Shown piece after piece: positions 1 through 5,144 of a stretch of 6,418 nucleotides of DNA. The stretch covers positions 1 through 6,418 of the forward strand of contig JASHRR010000717.1 of the NCBI GenBank assembly GCA_030037185.1. Reading direction: 5' to 3'. The DNA is from Xanthobacteraceae bacterium. GTDB taxonomy: Bacteria; Pseudomonadota; Alphaproteobacteria; Rhizobiales; Xanthobacteraceae. Position 1 is the stretch's first letter. Every line of letters starts with the position of its first letter. The notes under the pieces are model-generated. The model made no database searches. It saw only the letters and a program-made list of their open reading frames with translations, and was not told where the DNA came from. Made by a program: the position numbers and the translations under genes.

Positions 1-336
1 CGATTCGCCGTGATCCCGGAGCGGCGCAAGGGCGTCGGCGTGGTACTAAGCCTGATGCGGGCAGCGACGCGCGAGATCGTCTCACGCGGCTACACGCTGC
101 TCGTCACCGATGTTTTCGAGAACGACCCGCACAGTCCGCTGCGGTTTCATACGCGCATCATCGGCTTCCGGCCGGTGGCAACGCATGAAGTCGGCGAGCT
201 CAGCTTCAAGGGCCGCCGCATCACCCTTTTGCTCGACATCAAGATCGCCTACCAAACCCTGAAATCTCGCGGCACCTGGTTCTTCCGAGCGATGACCAAA
301 GACTGGACCGAGGTGATGCACAAGCGGCTCGCCTGA
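1..336 (+). CDS. GNAT-family N-acetyltransferase, C-terminal part (5' end outside window)
   Basis: The frame is open from base 1 and ends at TGA 334-336, so 111 residues are visible. I treat it as a truncated gene rather than one starting at the GTG at base 10, because the acetyl-CoA-binding motif lies right at the window edge. The visible start reads RFAVIPERRKGVGVVL. This is GNAT motif A, the R-x-x-G-x-G pyrophosphate loop (R8, G11, G13 of the visible part), preceded by the usual beta-strand and V-x-P turn. A later stretch with the residues FHTRIIGF fits the motif B helix-turn seen in GNATs. Enzymes of this fold transfer an acetyl group from acetyl-CoA to an amine. The substrate cannot be read from the sequence. 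The N-terminal substrate-binding half is missing here. The gene runs towards the ParA unit, and no partner gene follows it on the same strand. Confidence 0.82.
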   Translation, partial: RFAVIPERRKGVGVVLSLMRAATREIVSRGYTLLVTDVFENDPHSPLRFHTRIIGFRPVATHEVGELSFKGRRITLLLDIKIAYQTLKSRGTWFFRAMTKDWTEVMHKRLA

Positions 337-500
337 TGGACGATCGGAGCGAGCGCAATTTTCCCGATCGGATGAGGCCTGTTGGGTGTCATTACCCCGC
401 TCGAGCGGCATCCCAGTATCGCGGTGGTCGCCAATCGGGCCGGACGCTAACGCGAGGCCGCTCGGCCTTGAGCGAACAGCCTCGAGCGCGGGCGCAAGCT
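337..500. other. Convergent intergenic region with small inverted repeats
   Basis: This gap lies between the plus-strand GNAT gene and the minus-strand ParA-partner gene. It holds a 7-bp inverted repeat, CGATCGG at 341-347 and CCGATCG at 364-370, starting four bases after the GNAT stop. It also holds a 12-bp perfect palindrome, CCGCTCGAGCGG, at 397-408, and a short hairpin AGGCC/GGCCT at 455-468. The octamer CTCGAGCG occurs at 400-407 and again at 481-488. None is followed by a T-run, so these are not classical intrinsic terminators. They may help end the two convergent transcripts. I see no gene here; the short open frames are arginine-rich shadows. Confidence 0.35.
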
Positions 501-944
501 TTACCGCCTTCGGGTGGCGCCGGCAGAGCTGAATTGGATGCGACTTGCGGGATTTGACGGCGCTTCGATTTTCTTCGACGGCGTCCGCTTGCGCGCTGAC
601 TTGGATTTTTCCATCGGCTCGGCGAACCCCGCCGCGAGCTTCATCACGTGGAGCCGCCGCGCCGCCTCGTTTGCCGTCCTCAGTTCGGGATTGTGCCTGT
701 CCAGCTTGAGCGCGACAGCTGTGATCTGGGCGTCGCTCATGCCGTCGGTGATCAAACTGAAGGCTTCCGGCCCGACAGCGGCGCGAATATCGCGAACGAT
801 CTTCAGCCCGGTATCCTTGTGGGTGATCTGCTTGAGCACCAGCGCTCGCGCCGTCCGGGCGACTTCGAGCGCGATCGCCGCAAAAGCCTCGGGATGGGCA
901 CCCATGCTGCGCAAGACCGCAAAGCCGTCGACATCAAGCGCCAT
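501..944 (-). CDS. Helical protein with basic C-terminal tail, encoded with and overlapping a ParA-type ATPase
   Basis: This 147-residue protein belongs to no family I can name with certainty. Residues 1-108 look alpha-helical, rich in Ala, Leu and charged residues, with a conserved-looking core around 50-90 ([25 protein letters not shown]). From about residue 109 the chain becomes Lys/Arg/Ser/Pro-rich ([14 protein letters not shown]) and ends in three arginines, so it is probably disordered and may bind nucleic acid or an acidic partner. The start is well supported: an AGGGAG Shine-Dalgarno at 952-957 sits 7 bases before ATG 944. The gene begins inside the end of the ATPase gene, with an 11-base overlap (934-944), so the two are probably translationally coupled. 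ParA-type ATPases usually need a small partner that stimulates ATP hydrolysis and links them to DNA or cargo (ParB, ParG, McdB, ParC/PpfA-type). Position, size and basic tail fit that role, but this is inferred from context only. Confidence 0.75.
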   Translation of the reverse strand: MALDVDGFAVLRSMGAHPEAFAAIALEVARTARALVLKQITHKDTGLKIVRDIRAAVGPEAFSLITDGMSDAQITAVALKLDRHNPELRTANEAARRLHVMKLAAGFAEPMEKSKSARKRTPSKKIEAPSNPASRIQFSSAGATRRR

Positions 945-1827
945 TCAAGATCTCCCTGACTTCATCGGCGAGCTGTTCAAATGACGCAACCATGTTTCCC
1001 CATTTGTTTGTGAACGTGGGGTCGGTGCCTGTCTTGCCAAGTGCCTCTGCGACGACGGCGGCCTCCGATATCATGGCGGTTAGCGGCTTGAAAGACGGTT
1101 CCTCGAATGAACTCTCGTTTCTTATCTTTTCGACCGTGCGCTTATGCTCGTTGATGGCGCGATACCGGGTGATCAGAACACTCGGCAGTCGTTGCGGCGG
1201 CTTGGCGCCGGCATCCGACGCGAAGGCACTGGTCCAGAGATTCTTGCAGAAGGCGCTCAGACCATAGGTCGAGAGGAAATCCGGTATTGTCGGGACGATC
1301 ACCAGATCGGCAAGCCGGATGCTCGCTTCGGTGAATGCCGATATCCCTGGGGCACAATCGACCAGCACGTAATCAAATCCCAAGTCCGGCCGCGCCAGTT
1401 CGGCGGCGAGAACTCGCATCAGGTGCCCGACGATGGCATGGAGGCCGAAGTTCTGCTGTGTGAGTTTATAAATGATATCTCTTTCGAGAAGCCGCAGGTA
1501 CGAGCTCGCTGCAAGCAGTGAAACGTCCAGCAACTTGCCGGCATGCGAAACGTCACCGGCCTGACGGCAGATGCAATCCGCAAAGCGGTCCTTGCGACCG
1601 CCGAGCAGGTAGTCGTCGAGAAAGCCGTCAAGGGTGCGGCCGCCCGATATCAGCTTGTTCAAATTTTCGTCGCCGGCAATGCAAATCGAGGCATTCGATT
1701 GGGCATCAGCGTCGATCACGAGAACATCCGATCCCTGCGCCGCAAGCGTTTCGGCCAAGGCGACGACGGTGGCGGTTTTGCCCACGCCGCCCTTCATATT
1801 TGCGACAGCAATCAGCCTTCGTGTCAC
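934..1827 (-). CDS. ParA/MinD-family ATPase (partition or cargo-positioning type)
   Basis: This 297-residue cytosolic P-loop ATPase has the deviant Walker A box KGGVGKT at residues 12-18, with signature Lys12 and catalytic-loop Lys17. Walker A' (VIDADAQ, Asp39, Asp41, Gln43) and Walker B (YVLVDCAPG, Asp157) are intact. Such proteins dimerise on ATP, usually bind DNA or membrane non-specifically, and are released when a partner triggers hydrolysis, thereby moving plasmids, chromosomes or protein clusters. There is no N-terminal helix-turn-helix extension; the Walker A box lies 12 residues from the start, as in short (Ib-like, Soj/McdA-like) members. The start is GTG 1827, supported by a GGAG Shine-Dalgarno at 1834-1837, 6 bases upstream. 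The overlapping downstream gene (501-944) is the likely partner. No ParB with a recognisable motif and no replication gene is nearby, so an orphan cargo-positioning ParA is at least as likely as a DNA-partition ParA. Confidence 0.92.
   Translation of the reverse strand: MTRRLIAVANMKGGVGKTATVVALAETLAAQGSDVLVIDADAQSNASICIAGDENLNKLISGGRTLDGFLDDYLLGGRKDRFADCICRQAGDVSHAGKLLDVSLLAASSYLRLLERDIIYKLTQQNFGLHAIVGHLMRVLAAELARPDLGFDYVLVDCAPGISAFTEASIRLADLVIVPTIPDFLSTYGLSAFCKNLWTSAFASDAGAKPPQRLPSVLITRYRAINEHKRTVEKIRNESSFEEPSFKPLTAMISEAAVVAEALGKTGTDPTFTNKWGNMVASFEQLADEVREILNGA
952..957 (-). promoter_or_regulatory. Ribosome binding site of the ParA-partner gene
   Basis: AGGGAG on the minus strand, 7 bases before ATG 944, lies inside the 3' end of the ATPase coding sequence. 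It fixes the start of the partner gene and supports independent initiation within the two-gene message. Confidence 0.6.
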
Positions 1828-1833
1828 GCTGAT

Positions 1834-1837
1834 CTCC
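1834..1837 (-). promoter_or_regulatory. Ribosome binding site deciding the GTG start of the ParA-type gene
   Basis: GGAG on the minus strand lies 6 bases upstream of GTG 1827. The reading frame stays open further upstream, but I see no better start there, and Walker A sits 12 residues in, as expected for the family. Confidence 0.55.
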
Positions 1838-2049
1838 GCGGCAATCCGTGGCGGCCCGCAGAGCCGCCCTCGTCCACCCAGTTTTCGGCCCCGGCCCCGG
1901 CAGTCATCGAAACTCGCGCGCGTTGTTGGTGTACGACAATCACATCTGCGGCGCCGGCATGAGCACGCCTGGCGGACCGGGCTGCTTTGCCCGGGCGCGC
2001 GACCTGAGTTCTGACCGAACCTGACAGCGGCCTTCGCAAAAACAAGCCA

Positions 2050-2064
2050 GCCGCCTCAAGCGGC
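2050..2064 (-). terminator. Possible weak intrinsic terminator downstream of the GNAT gene
   Basis: Read on the minus strand, GCCGC - TTGAG - GCGGC (2064 to 2050) is followed four bases later by a T-rich run (TTGTTTTTG). It lies about 45 bases beyond the stop of the acetyltransferase. The stem is only 5 bp and the T-run is offset, so the call is tentative. Confidence 0.35.
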
Positions 2065-2073
2065 GCGCCGGCG

Positions 2074-2097
2074 CCCGACAGCAGGCCTGCCGTCAGG
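2074..2097 (-). terminator. Long hairpin directly after the GNAT stop codon
   Basis: A 24-base near-palindrome with arms at 2074-2085 and 2086-2097 starts 12 bases after the TGA at 2110-2112. In minus-strand RNA the arms (CCUGACGGCAGG and CCUGCUGUCGGG) pair along their whole length if two G-U pairs are allowed. No T-run follows on this strand. On the plus strand TTTTTT occurs at 2105-2110. It may act as a 3' stabilising hairpin, or as part of a compound terminator with the hairpin at 2050-2064. Confidence 0.4.
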
Positions 2098-2109
2098 AAA
2101 CAGCTTTTT

Positions 2110-2619
2110 TCACGCCCGCACCCACTCCGCGCGGATCGGCCCTGACACACCGGCGAATGCGCCTTCGATCAGTTCCGCCACCAGGAGCCGCGCCGGATCA
2201 ACTGGCCCGGGCATGCGCGCCTGCCCTTTGGGAATCCGCCGGAAGCCGGCTTTGGCATAGTAGGGTTCATCGCCGACCAGCACAACCAAACGGTGGCCCT
2301 TGTGTTTCGCCTCGGCGAGCGAGCGCTGCAGCAACGCCAGCCCAATGCCGCGGCGGCGGAACGGCGGCTCGACCGTGACCGGGCCAAGCAGCAACGCCGG
2401 GGTCTCGCCGATGCGGATCGGCGTCAGCCTCACCGAGCCGACGAGCAGGGTACCGATCCGCGCCGTGAAGGAGAGGTCAAGCAGATGTCCGGCGCCTTCG
2501 CGAATCCGGAACGCGGTGCGCGCAAAACGTCCGGGCCCGAACGTTCGCTCGTGAAGCCGGTCGATCACGGCGGCATCGGCGGGCGTTTCGGGCAGAATGG
2601 TGAGGGCAAGTTCGGTCAT
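2110..2619 (-). CDS. GNAT-family N-acetyltransferase (YhbS-like)
   Basis: This is a predicted 169-residue cytosolic acetyltransferase. The acetyl-CoA site is clear: LGPVTVEPPFRRRGIGLALL gives motif A with Arg88-x-x-Gly91-x-Gly93, and GDEPYYAKAGF at 116-126 is the motif B segment with the tyrosine pair found in YhbS-type (COG3153-like) members. The N-terminus (residues 20-41, IDRLHERTFGPGRFARTAF and following) is also typical of that group. Substrate unknown. I chose ATG 2619 rather than the in-frame ATG 2646, because 2646 is itself the edge of a perfect palindrome and would add nine residues encoded entirely by it (MLSGRPDNI). The Shine-Dalgarno is weak for either start. The gene is a single unit read towards the ParA genes and diverges from the small gene at 2821. 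The palindrome and half-sites upstream suggest repression by a dimeric regulator not encoded here. Confidence 0.88.
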   Translation of the reverse strand: MTELALTILPETPADAAVIDRLHERTFGPGRFARTAFRIREGAGHLLDLSFTARIGTLLVGSVRLTPIRIGETPALLLGPVTVEPPFRRRGIGLALLQRSLAEAKHKGHRLVVLVGDEPYYAKAGFRRIPKGQARMPGPVDPARLLVAELIEGAFAGVSGPIRAEWVRA

Positions 2620-2620
2620 G

Positions 2621-2646
2621 ATGTTATCCGGCCGGCCGGATAACAT
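2621..2646. promoter_or_regulatory. Perfect 26-bp palindrome abutting the GNAT start codon (candidate operator)
   Basis: The left half ATGTTATCCGGCC (2621-2633) is the exact reverse complement of the right half GGCCGGATAACAT (2634-2646). One base separates it from the GNAT ATG at 2619. Its outer half-sites GTTATC/GATAAC recur at 2689-2702. It could be an operator, or an RNA hairpin that blocks the start codon if transcribed. The regulator is unknown to me. Confidence 0.55.
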
Positions 2647-2682
2647 TCCGCGACCGCCTCGTCCATTCGCCCGGCAACGTTT

Positions 2683-2702
2683 CGGCCGGATAACTCGTTA
2701 TC
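2683..2702. promoter_or_regulatory. Second half-site cluster in the divergent promoter region
   Basis: CGGCCGGATAAC at 2683-2694 repeats exactly the 12 bases at 2633-2644, shifted by 50 bp. It overlaps a second inverted pair, GATAAC (2689-2694) and GTTATC (2697-2702), separated by two bases. Lying between the divergent GNAT and small genes, it may be a second site for the same DNA-binding protein. Confidence 0.45.
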
Positions 2703-2765
2703 AGCCTTGAAAAGACCGGGCGGCGCCGAGTGGACGGCTCGCCGCATTTATGTGAGCATCCCCGG

Positions 2766-2789
2766 CGCGCGGCGAAGCGGCGCCGCGCG
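2766..2789 (+). promoter_or_regulatory. Hairpin upstream of the small gene
   Basis: CGCGCGGCG (2766-2774) and CGCCGCGCG (2781-2789) form a 9-bp perfect stem with a 6-base loop. It ends 31 bases before ATG 2821. If transcription of the small gene starts upstream of it, it would be a stable 5' leader hairpin. No T-run follows, so it is not an intrinsic terminator. Confidence 0.3.
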
Positions 2790-2820
2790 TGACAACAGCT
2801 GCGATCGGGAATATACCGCC

Positions 2821-3027
2821 ATGACGAACAACAAATTCACCGTCGGCATCAAGCTCGACGGCAGGCGCCACAGCGTGACCGTGGCCGCCGAAGATGCGCT
2901 GGTGGCTGCCCTCAAAGTGAAATTGGAGCAGCCGGCCGCCGCCATCAATTTCGTGCGTCGTTGCAACCGGCGCGGCGATCTGCGCCACCCTCACGGGGCG
3001 CTTGCGGCCGCCCTCCAGCCATCATGA
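2821..3027 (+). CDS. Small protein of unknown function
   Basis: This is a 68-residue protein starting MTNNKFTVGIKLDGRRHSVT and ending at a stop at 3025-3027. The first 45 residues look like a small folded unit: a strand (FTVGIKL), a Gly turn, a second strand (HSVTVAA), then an Ala/Leu-rich helix (EDALVAALKVKLEQPAAAI). A basic segment follows with the residues RGDLRHPH. I know no characterised family for it, though it resembles small conserved hypothetical proteins of Bradyrhizobium-type genomes. ATG 2821 is the only sensible start; a GGGA at 2807-2810 could serve as a Shine-Dalgarno but its 10-base spacing is long. It has no signal peptide or membrane segment. The gene stands alone, divergent from the GNAT gene and convergent with the NUDIX gene. 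The opposite-strand frames across it are longer but lack plausible protein character. Confidence 0.6.
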   Translation: MTNNKFTVGIKLDGRRHSVTVAAEDALVAALKVKLEQPAAAINFVRRCNRRGDLRHPHGALAAALQPS

Positions 3028-3063
3028 AGGATGGGTGGGCGATGGCCTTAGGTTTTCCGTCGG

Positions 3064-3104
3064 GCCGGCGGGTGCCCGCGCGCCGCTGACAAGCGCCCGC
3101 CGGC
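3064..3104. terminator. Strong hairpin between convergent genes
   Basis: GCCGGCGGG (3064-3072) pairs perfectly with CCCGCCGGC (3096-3104). The stem extends inwards to 12 bp with one G-T pair. It lies between the end of the small gene (3027) and the end of the NUDIX gene (3141). No T-run follows on either strand. A second, 5-bp hairpin CCCGC/GCGGG lies near 3116-3133. Its position suggests a shared 3' end structure. Confidence 0.4.
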
Positions 3105-3140
3105 GGCCTCAATCCCCGCGTCAGCCAGCGGGCGGGACTC

Positions 3141-3632
3141 TCACCAGCGCGGCGACACCGGAGCGCCCATCATGACCTCGGCGATTCGCGCGCGCGTGGC
3201 GGCGCTGGTGTCGGGCGGCAGCGCATCGCGCTGAAAAAAACCGTGCGCCTTGATTTCGTGGTCCGGCACCGGGGGGGCCGGTTGACGAAACCGCTCAACC
3301 ACGAACAGCATCACGTGATCGCGCTGCGACAGGGCTGGGTGGAAATAGACGCCGAATTGCTTGGGCGTATCGACAAGATCGATGTTGCCTTCCTCCTTGA
3401 GCTCGCGCGCAAGGGCCTCGAGCACGGTCTCGCCCGGCTCAACGCCGCCGCCAGGCAGATGCCAGCCGCGGACATAGGTGTGCTTGACCAGGAACACGCG
3501 GCCCTGCCCGTCAATCACCAGGCCGCGCACGCCGAGCGTCAACCCACGCGACAAGCGCCAATAGAGGGGCGCCAACCTGTGCGCGGCGTTCGCCGTCAGA
3601 AAGCGCAGCTTGCTCAGGAGCGGATGAACCAC
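3141..3632 (-). CDS. NUDIX hydrolase
   Basis: This predicted 163-residue protein has a clear NUDIX box at residues 62-84 (GGVEPGE, then seven residues, then RELKEEGNI). The metal-binding REx2EE glutamates (Glu77, Glu80, Glu81) are present. The eighth position of REUXEEXGU is Asn83 instead of the usual Gly. NUDIX enzymes hydrolyse nucleoside diphosphates linked to another group, such as damaged nucleotides, ADP-ribose or dinucleotide polyphosphates. The substrate cannot be told from the sequence. The segment WRLSRGLTLGVRGLVIDGQG before the box is the usual first strand. No ATG lies in frame near the start of the conserved region. I chose GTG 3632 (VVHPLLSKLRFL) because it gives a normal family length, but no good Shine-Dalgarno precedes it. 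The frame stays open to ATG 3851, which would add 73 residues without recognisable character. The gene faces the small gene at 2821. Confidence 0.87.
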   Translation of the reverse strand: MVHPLLSKLRFLTANAAHRLAPLYWRLSRGLTLGVRGLVIDGQGRVFLVKHTYVRGWHLPGGGVEPGETVLEALARELKEEGNIDLVDTPKQFGVYFHPALSQRDHVMLFVVERFRQPAPPVPDHEIKAHGFFQRDALPPDTSAATRARIAEVMMGAPVSPRW

Positions 3633-3865
3633 GTCAGCTGACCCATTCTGTGGCGAACGTCTCGCGAGATTTGCGGCGCTCGCATAGCTGCCTGTCGCAA
3701 TTCGTTTTTGCTCAAGCTCGCCGACTGGATTAATGAAAGCATGGTGGTTTTCGGTAGTTGGCGTATATTGATTGCATCGTTTTTTGTCTGCTTCATTTTG
3801 GCTCGATAGCAATTTGCACCGAGCTTTTTCCAGCCCTGGCGACCCCCACACCGCCTCGGCTGCTG
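3633..3865. other. Region without a confirmed gene, upstream of NUDIX and before an orphan terminator
   Basis: This stretch should contain the NUDIX promoter on the minus strand. It is poorer in GC than the neighbouring genes (27 of 60 bases at 3721-3780 and 29 of 60 at 3781-3840). Two overlapping minus-strand frames are open here: the upstream extension of the NUDIX frame, and a 60-codon frame from ATG 3796 to TGA 3614 that would overlap the NUDIX start. Neither has a good ribosome binding site. On the plus strand it leads straight into the terminator at 3866, so a short non-coding transcript may run through it. I found no tRNA fold and no clear sigma-70 promoter. Confidence 0.4.
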
Positions 3866-3899
3866 CGGCGTCCCTGGTTTGGCCGGGGACGCCGTTTTT
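3866..3899 (+). terminator. Intrinsic terminator without an obvious upstream gene
   Basis: CGGCGTCCC (3866-3874) pairs perfectly with GGGACGCCG (3886-3894) over 9 bp around an 11-base loop, followed at once by TTTTT (3895-3899). This is the best intrinsic terminator in the window. It points along the plus strand, but the preceding genes are either on the other strand (NUDIX) or end far upstream (3027, with its own hairpin). It therefore ends either a small RNA or an attenuated leader of mbfA, which starts 94 bases later. Confidence 0.75.
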
Positions 3900-3992
3900 A
3901 TATGCATATTATGTTTATGAAATGTATATAGAAGGTTTGAGTTCACCAAGCTAATCAACATATTTCGAGTCGAACCCGTTGGACCCTGCATC
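3900..3992 (+). promoter_or_regulatory. mbfA: AT-rich upstream region of mbfA
   Basis: Between the terminator and mbfA the DNA is strikingly AT-rich: 17 G/C of 60 at 3901-3960. It holds a 10-bp palindrome ATATGCATAT (3900-3909) and TATATA (3925-3930). This is where promoter and regulator sites of mbfA are expected. In Bradyrhizobium, mbfA is known to be controlled by the iron regulator Irr through an ICE element (TTTAGAA-N3-TTCTAAA type). Here only one half, TATAGAA at 3927-3933, resembles it and the other half does not match, so I do not call an Irr site. Confidence 0.4.
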
Positions 3993-4949
3993 ATGAAACG
4001 CTTCGCCGATCTGTCCGAGCGGGAAGTTCTCGCGCTCGCCATCAGCAACGAGGAGGAGGACTGCCGCATATACGTCAGCATCGCGGAAGGGCTGCGCCAG
4101 CAATATCCGGGTTCCGCGAAGCTGTTCGAAGACATGGCGGCCGAGGAGGCGCGCCACCGCGCGATGCTGTACGACCTTTACCGCTCAAGGTTCGGAGAGT
4201 TCCTGCCGTTGGTGCGGCGCCAGGACGTGCGCGGCTTTATCAAGCATCGGCCGATCTGGCTGGCGCGGCCGCTAGGGCTTGACGAAGTGCGCAAATATGT
4301 CGCGGATACTGAATACGAAACCGCACGCTTCTATCGCCGGGCGGCCGAGCAGTCGCGCGACGCCTCGGCGCGGGAGTTGCTGGTCTCTCTTGCGGACGCC
4401 GAGGACAAGCACGAACAGCTCGCCGAAAAGCTTGGCGAGGGCCTCCTTACGCAGGATGTGCGCGCGAGAGAGGACGAGACCGCCCGACGGATATTCGTTC
4501 TGCAATACGTTCAGCCTGGGCTGGCCGGCTTGATGGATGGCTCGGTGTCGACGTTGGCGCCGCTGTTCGCCGCGGCGTTCGCGACCCACAATACCTGGGC
4601 GACGTTCTTGGTCGGCCTTGCCGCTTCGGTGGGGGCGGGAATCTCCATGGGCTTCGCAGAAGCTTTGTCCGACGACGGCTCGTTGACCGGGCGCGGCGCG
4701 CCGCTGCTGCGCGGGGCGATCTGCGGTGTGATGACGTTCGTGGGCGGCATCGGGCACACGCTGCCCTTCCTCATCCCAAGCTTCCCGGTCGCGACCGCGG
4801 CTGCATGCGTGGTGGTGGCGGCCGAGCTGGCGGCGATTTCGTATGTCCGTTACCGCTACATGGACACGCCGTTCCTGGCCGCGGCGTTCCAAGTGATTGT
4901 CGGCGGAGCGCTCGTGTTCGCGGCCGGCATCCTCATCGGCAGCTCGTAA
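3993..4949 (+). CDS. mbfA: MbfA, membrane-bound ferritin-like / VIT1 iron exporter
   Basis: This 318-residue two-domain protein combines a ferritin-like (erythrin) domain at residues 1 to about 160 with a VIT1/CCC1-type membrane domain at about 165-318. The ferritin part has the di-iron ligand motifs: Glu20-Glu22 in [10 protein letters not shown]-x-x-H at Glu52/His55 (EEARH), Glu107/Glu109 in DTEYE, and E-x-x-H at Glu137/His140 (EDKH). The membrane part begins with [19 protein letters not shown], which matches the first VIT1 helix with its conserved Asp-Gly, and has about five hydrophobic segments (roughly 180-198, 203-225, 236-262, 265-284, 292-316). MbfA of Bradyrhizobium and Agrobacterium exports iron from the cytoplasm under iron excess and supports peroxide and acid tolerance; both domains are complete here. 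ATG 3993 matches the family N-terminus; its Shine-Dalgarno is weak (GGA about 10 bases upstream). It appears to be transcribed alone from the AT-rich region upstream. Confidence 0.94.
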   Translation: MKRFADLSEREVLALAISNEEEDCRIYVSIAEGLRQQYPGSAKLFEDMAAEEARHRAMLYDLYRSRFGEFLPLVRRQDVRGFIKHRPIWLARPLGLDEVRKYVADTEYETARFYRRAAEQSRDASARELLVSLADAEDKHEQLAEKLGEGLLTQDVRAREDETARRIFVLQYVQPGLAGLMDGSVSTLAPLFAAAFATHNTWATFLVGLAASVGAGISMGFAEALSDDGSLTGRGAPLLRGAICGVMTFVGGIGHTLPFLIPSFPVATAAACVVVAAELAAISYVRYRYMDTPFLAAAFQVIVGGALVFAAGILIGSS

Positions 4950-5033
4950 CGCGGACCAGCAGAGAAGTTTTAAGGAATTTCGCCGCCGCTCATTCCTGAG
5001 ACGCCGGTTGAGGTACGGCTGACCAGTTGGTTC

Positions 5034-5057
5034 TTTATCGCCTCAAAGGGCGATAAA
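5034..5057. promoter_or_regulatory. Perfect 9-bp inverted repeat between mbfA and the phosphoesterase gene
   Basis: TTTATCGCC (5034-5042) and GGCGATAAA (5049-5057) are perfect inverted arms around a 6-base centre. The repeat lies 84 bases after the mbfA stop and 87 before the next start. No T-run follows on either strand, so it does not look like an intrinsic terminator. An operator or an RNA processing/stability hairpin are the alternatives. The rest of 4950-5144 shows no gene. Confidence 0.45.
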
Positions 5058-5144
5058 CTGATGATAGCCGCGCGACGCCAGGCGGTCCCGCCCTGAGCGA
5101 TCGCGTGCAGAGTTGTCATTTACGAGGCGCTTGAGCGAACCATT

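Larger units (their letters stand above)
1828..2109. other. Gene-free interval upstream of the ParA-type gene
   Basis: These 282 bases separate two minus-strand genes and should contain the promoter of the ATPase operon. A hairpin GGCGGC (1850-1855) / GCCGCC (1863-1868) lies in the presumed leader about 23 bases before GTG 1827. I could not identify a convincing -35/-10 pair. A 108-codon minus-strand open frame crosses the whole interval and touches the GTG, but its Arg/Gly/Ala-rich product looks non-coding. The end near 2109 holds the hairpins listed separately. Confidence 0.4.

Noticed and set aside
336..557. 73-codon plus-strand frame starting in the GNAT stop codon (TGATG overlap)
   Set aside because: Despite the coupled-looking overlap, the product is Arg-rich and low in complexity and runs antisense into the well-supported ParA-partner gene.
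514..984. 156-codon plus-strand frame over the ParA-partner gene
   Set aside because: It is the Ser/Ala-rich mirror of the partner gene, which has a strong ribosome binding site and coupling to the ATPase; the plus-strand frame has neither.
1824..2150. 108-codon minus-strand frame upstream of the ParA-type gene, its stop overlapping the GTG start
   Set aside because: The product is Arg/Gly/Ala-rich with no domain character, it overlaps the end of the GNAT gene, and it spans hairpins; it is best explained as a GC-rich open frame by chance.
2293..2643. 116-codon plus-strand frame opposite the GNAT gene
   Set aside because: It is a shadow of the acetyltransferase, whose motif A and motif B are clear on the other strand.
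3927..3943. Possible Irr ICE box upstream of mbfA
   Set aside because: Only the first half (TATAGAA) resembles the motif; the second half matches at about two of seven positions.
3772..3954. 60-codon plus-strand frame across the orphan terminator
   Set aside because: It would be read through a strong intrinsic terminator, starts at a rare codon without a ribosome binding site, and has no recognisable character.
4272..4892. 206-codon frame antisense to mbfA
   Set aside because: The Arg/His/Gln-rich product is typical of the shadow frame opposite a GC-rich gene; mbfA is unambiguous.
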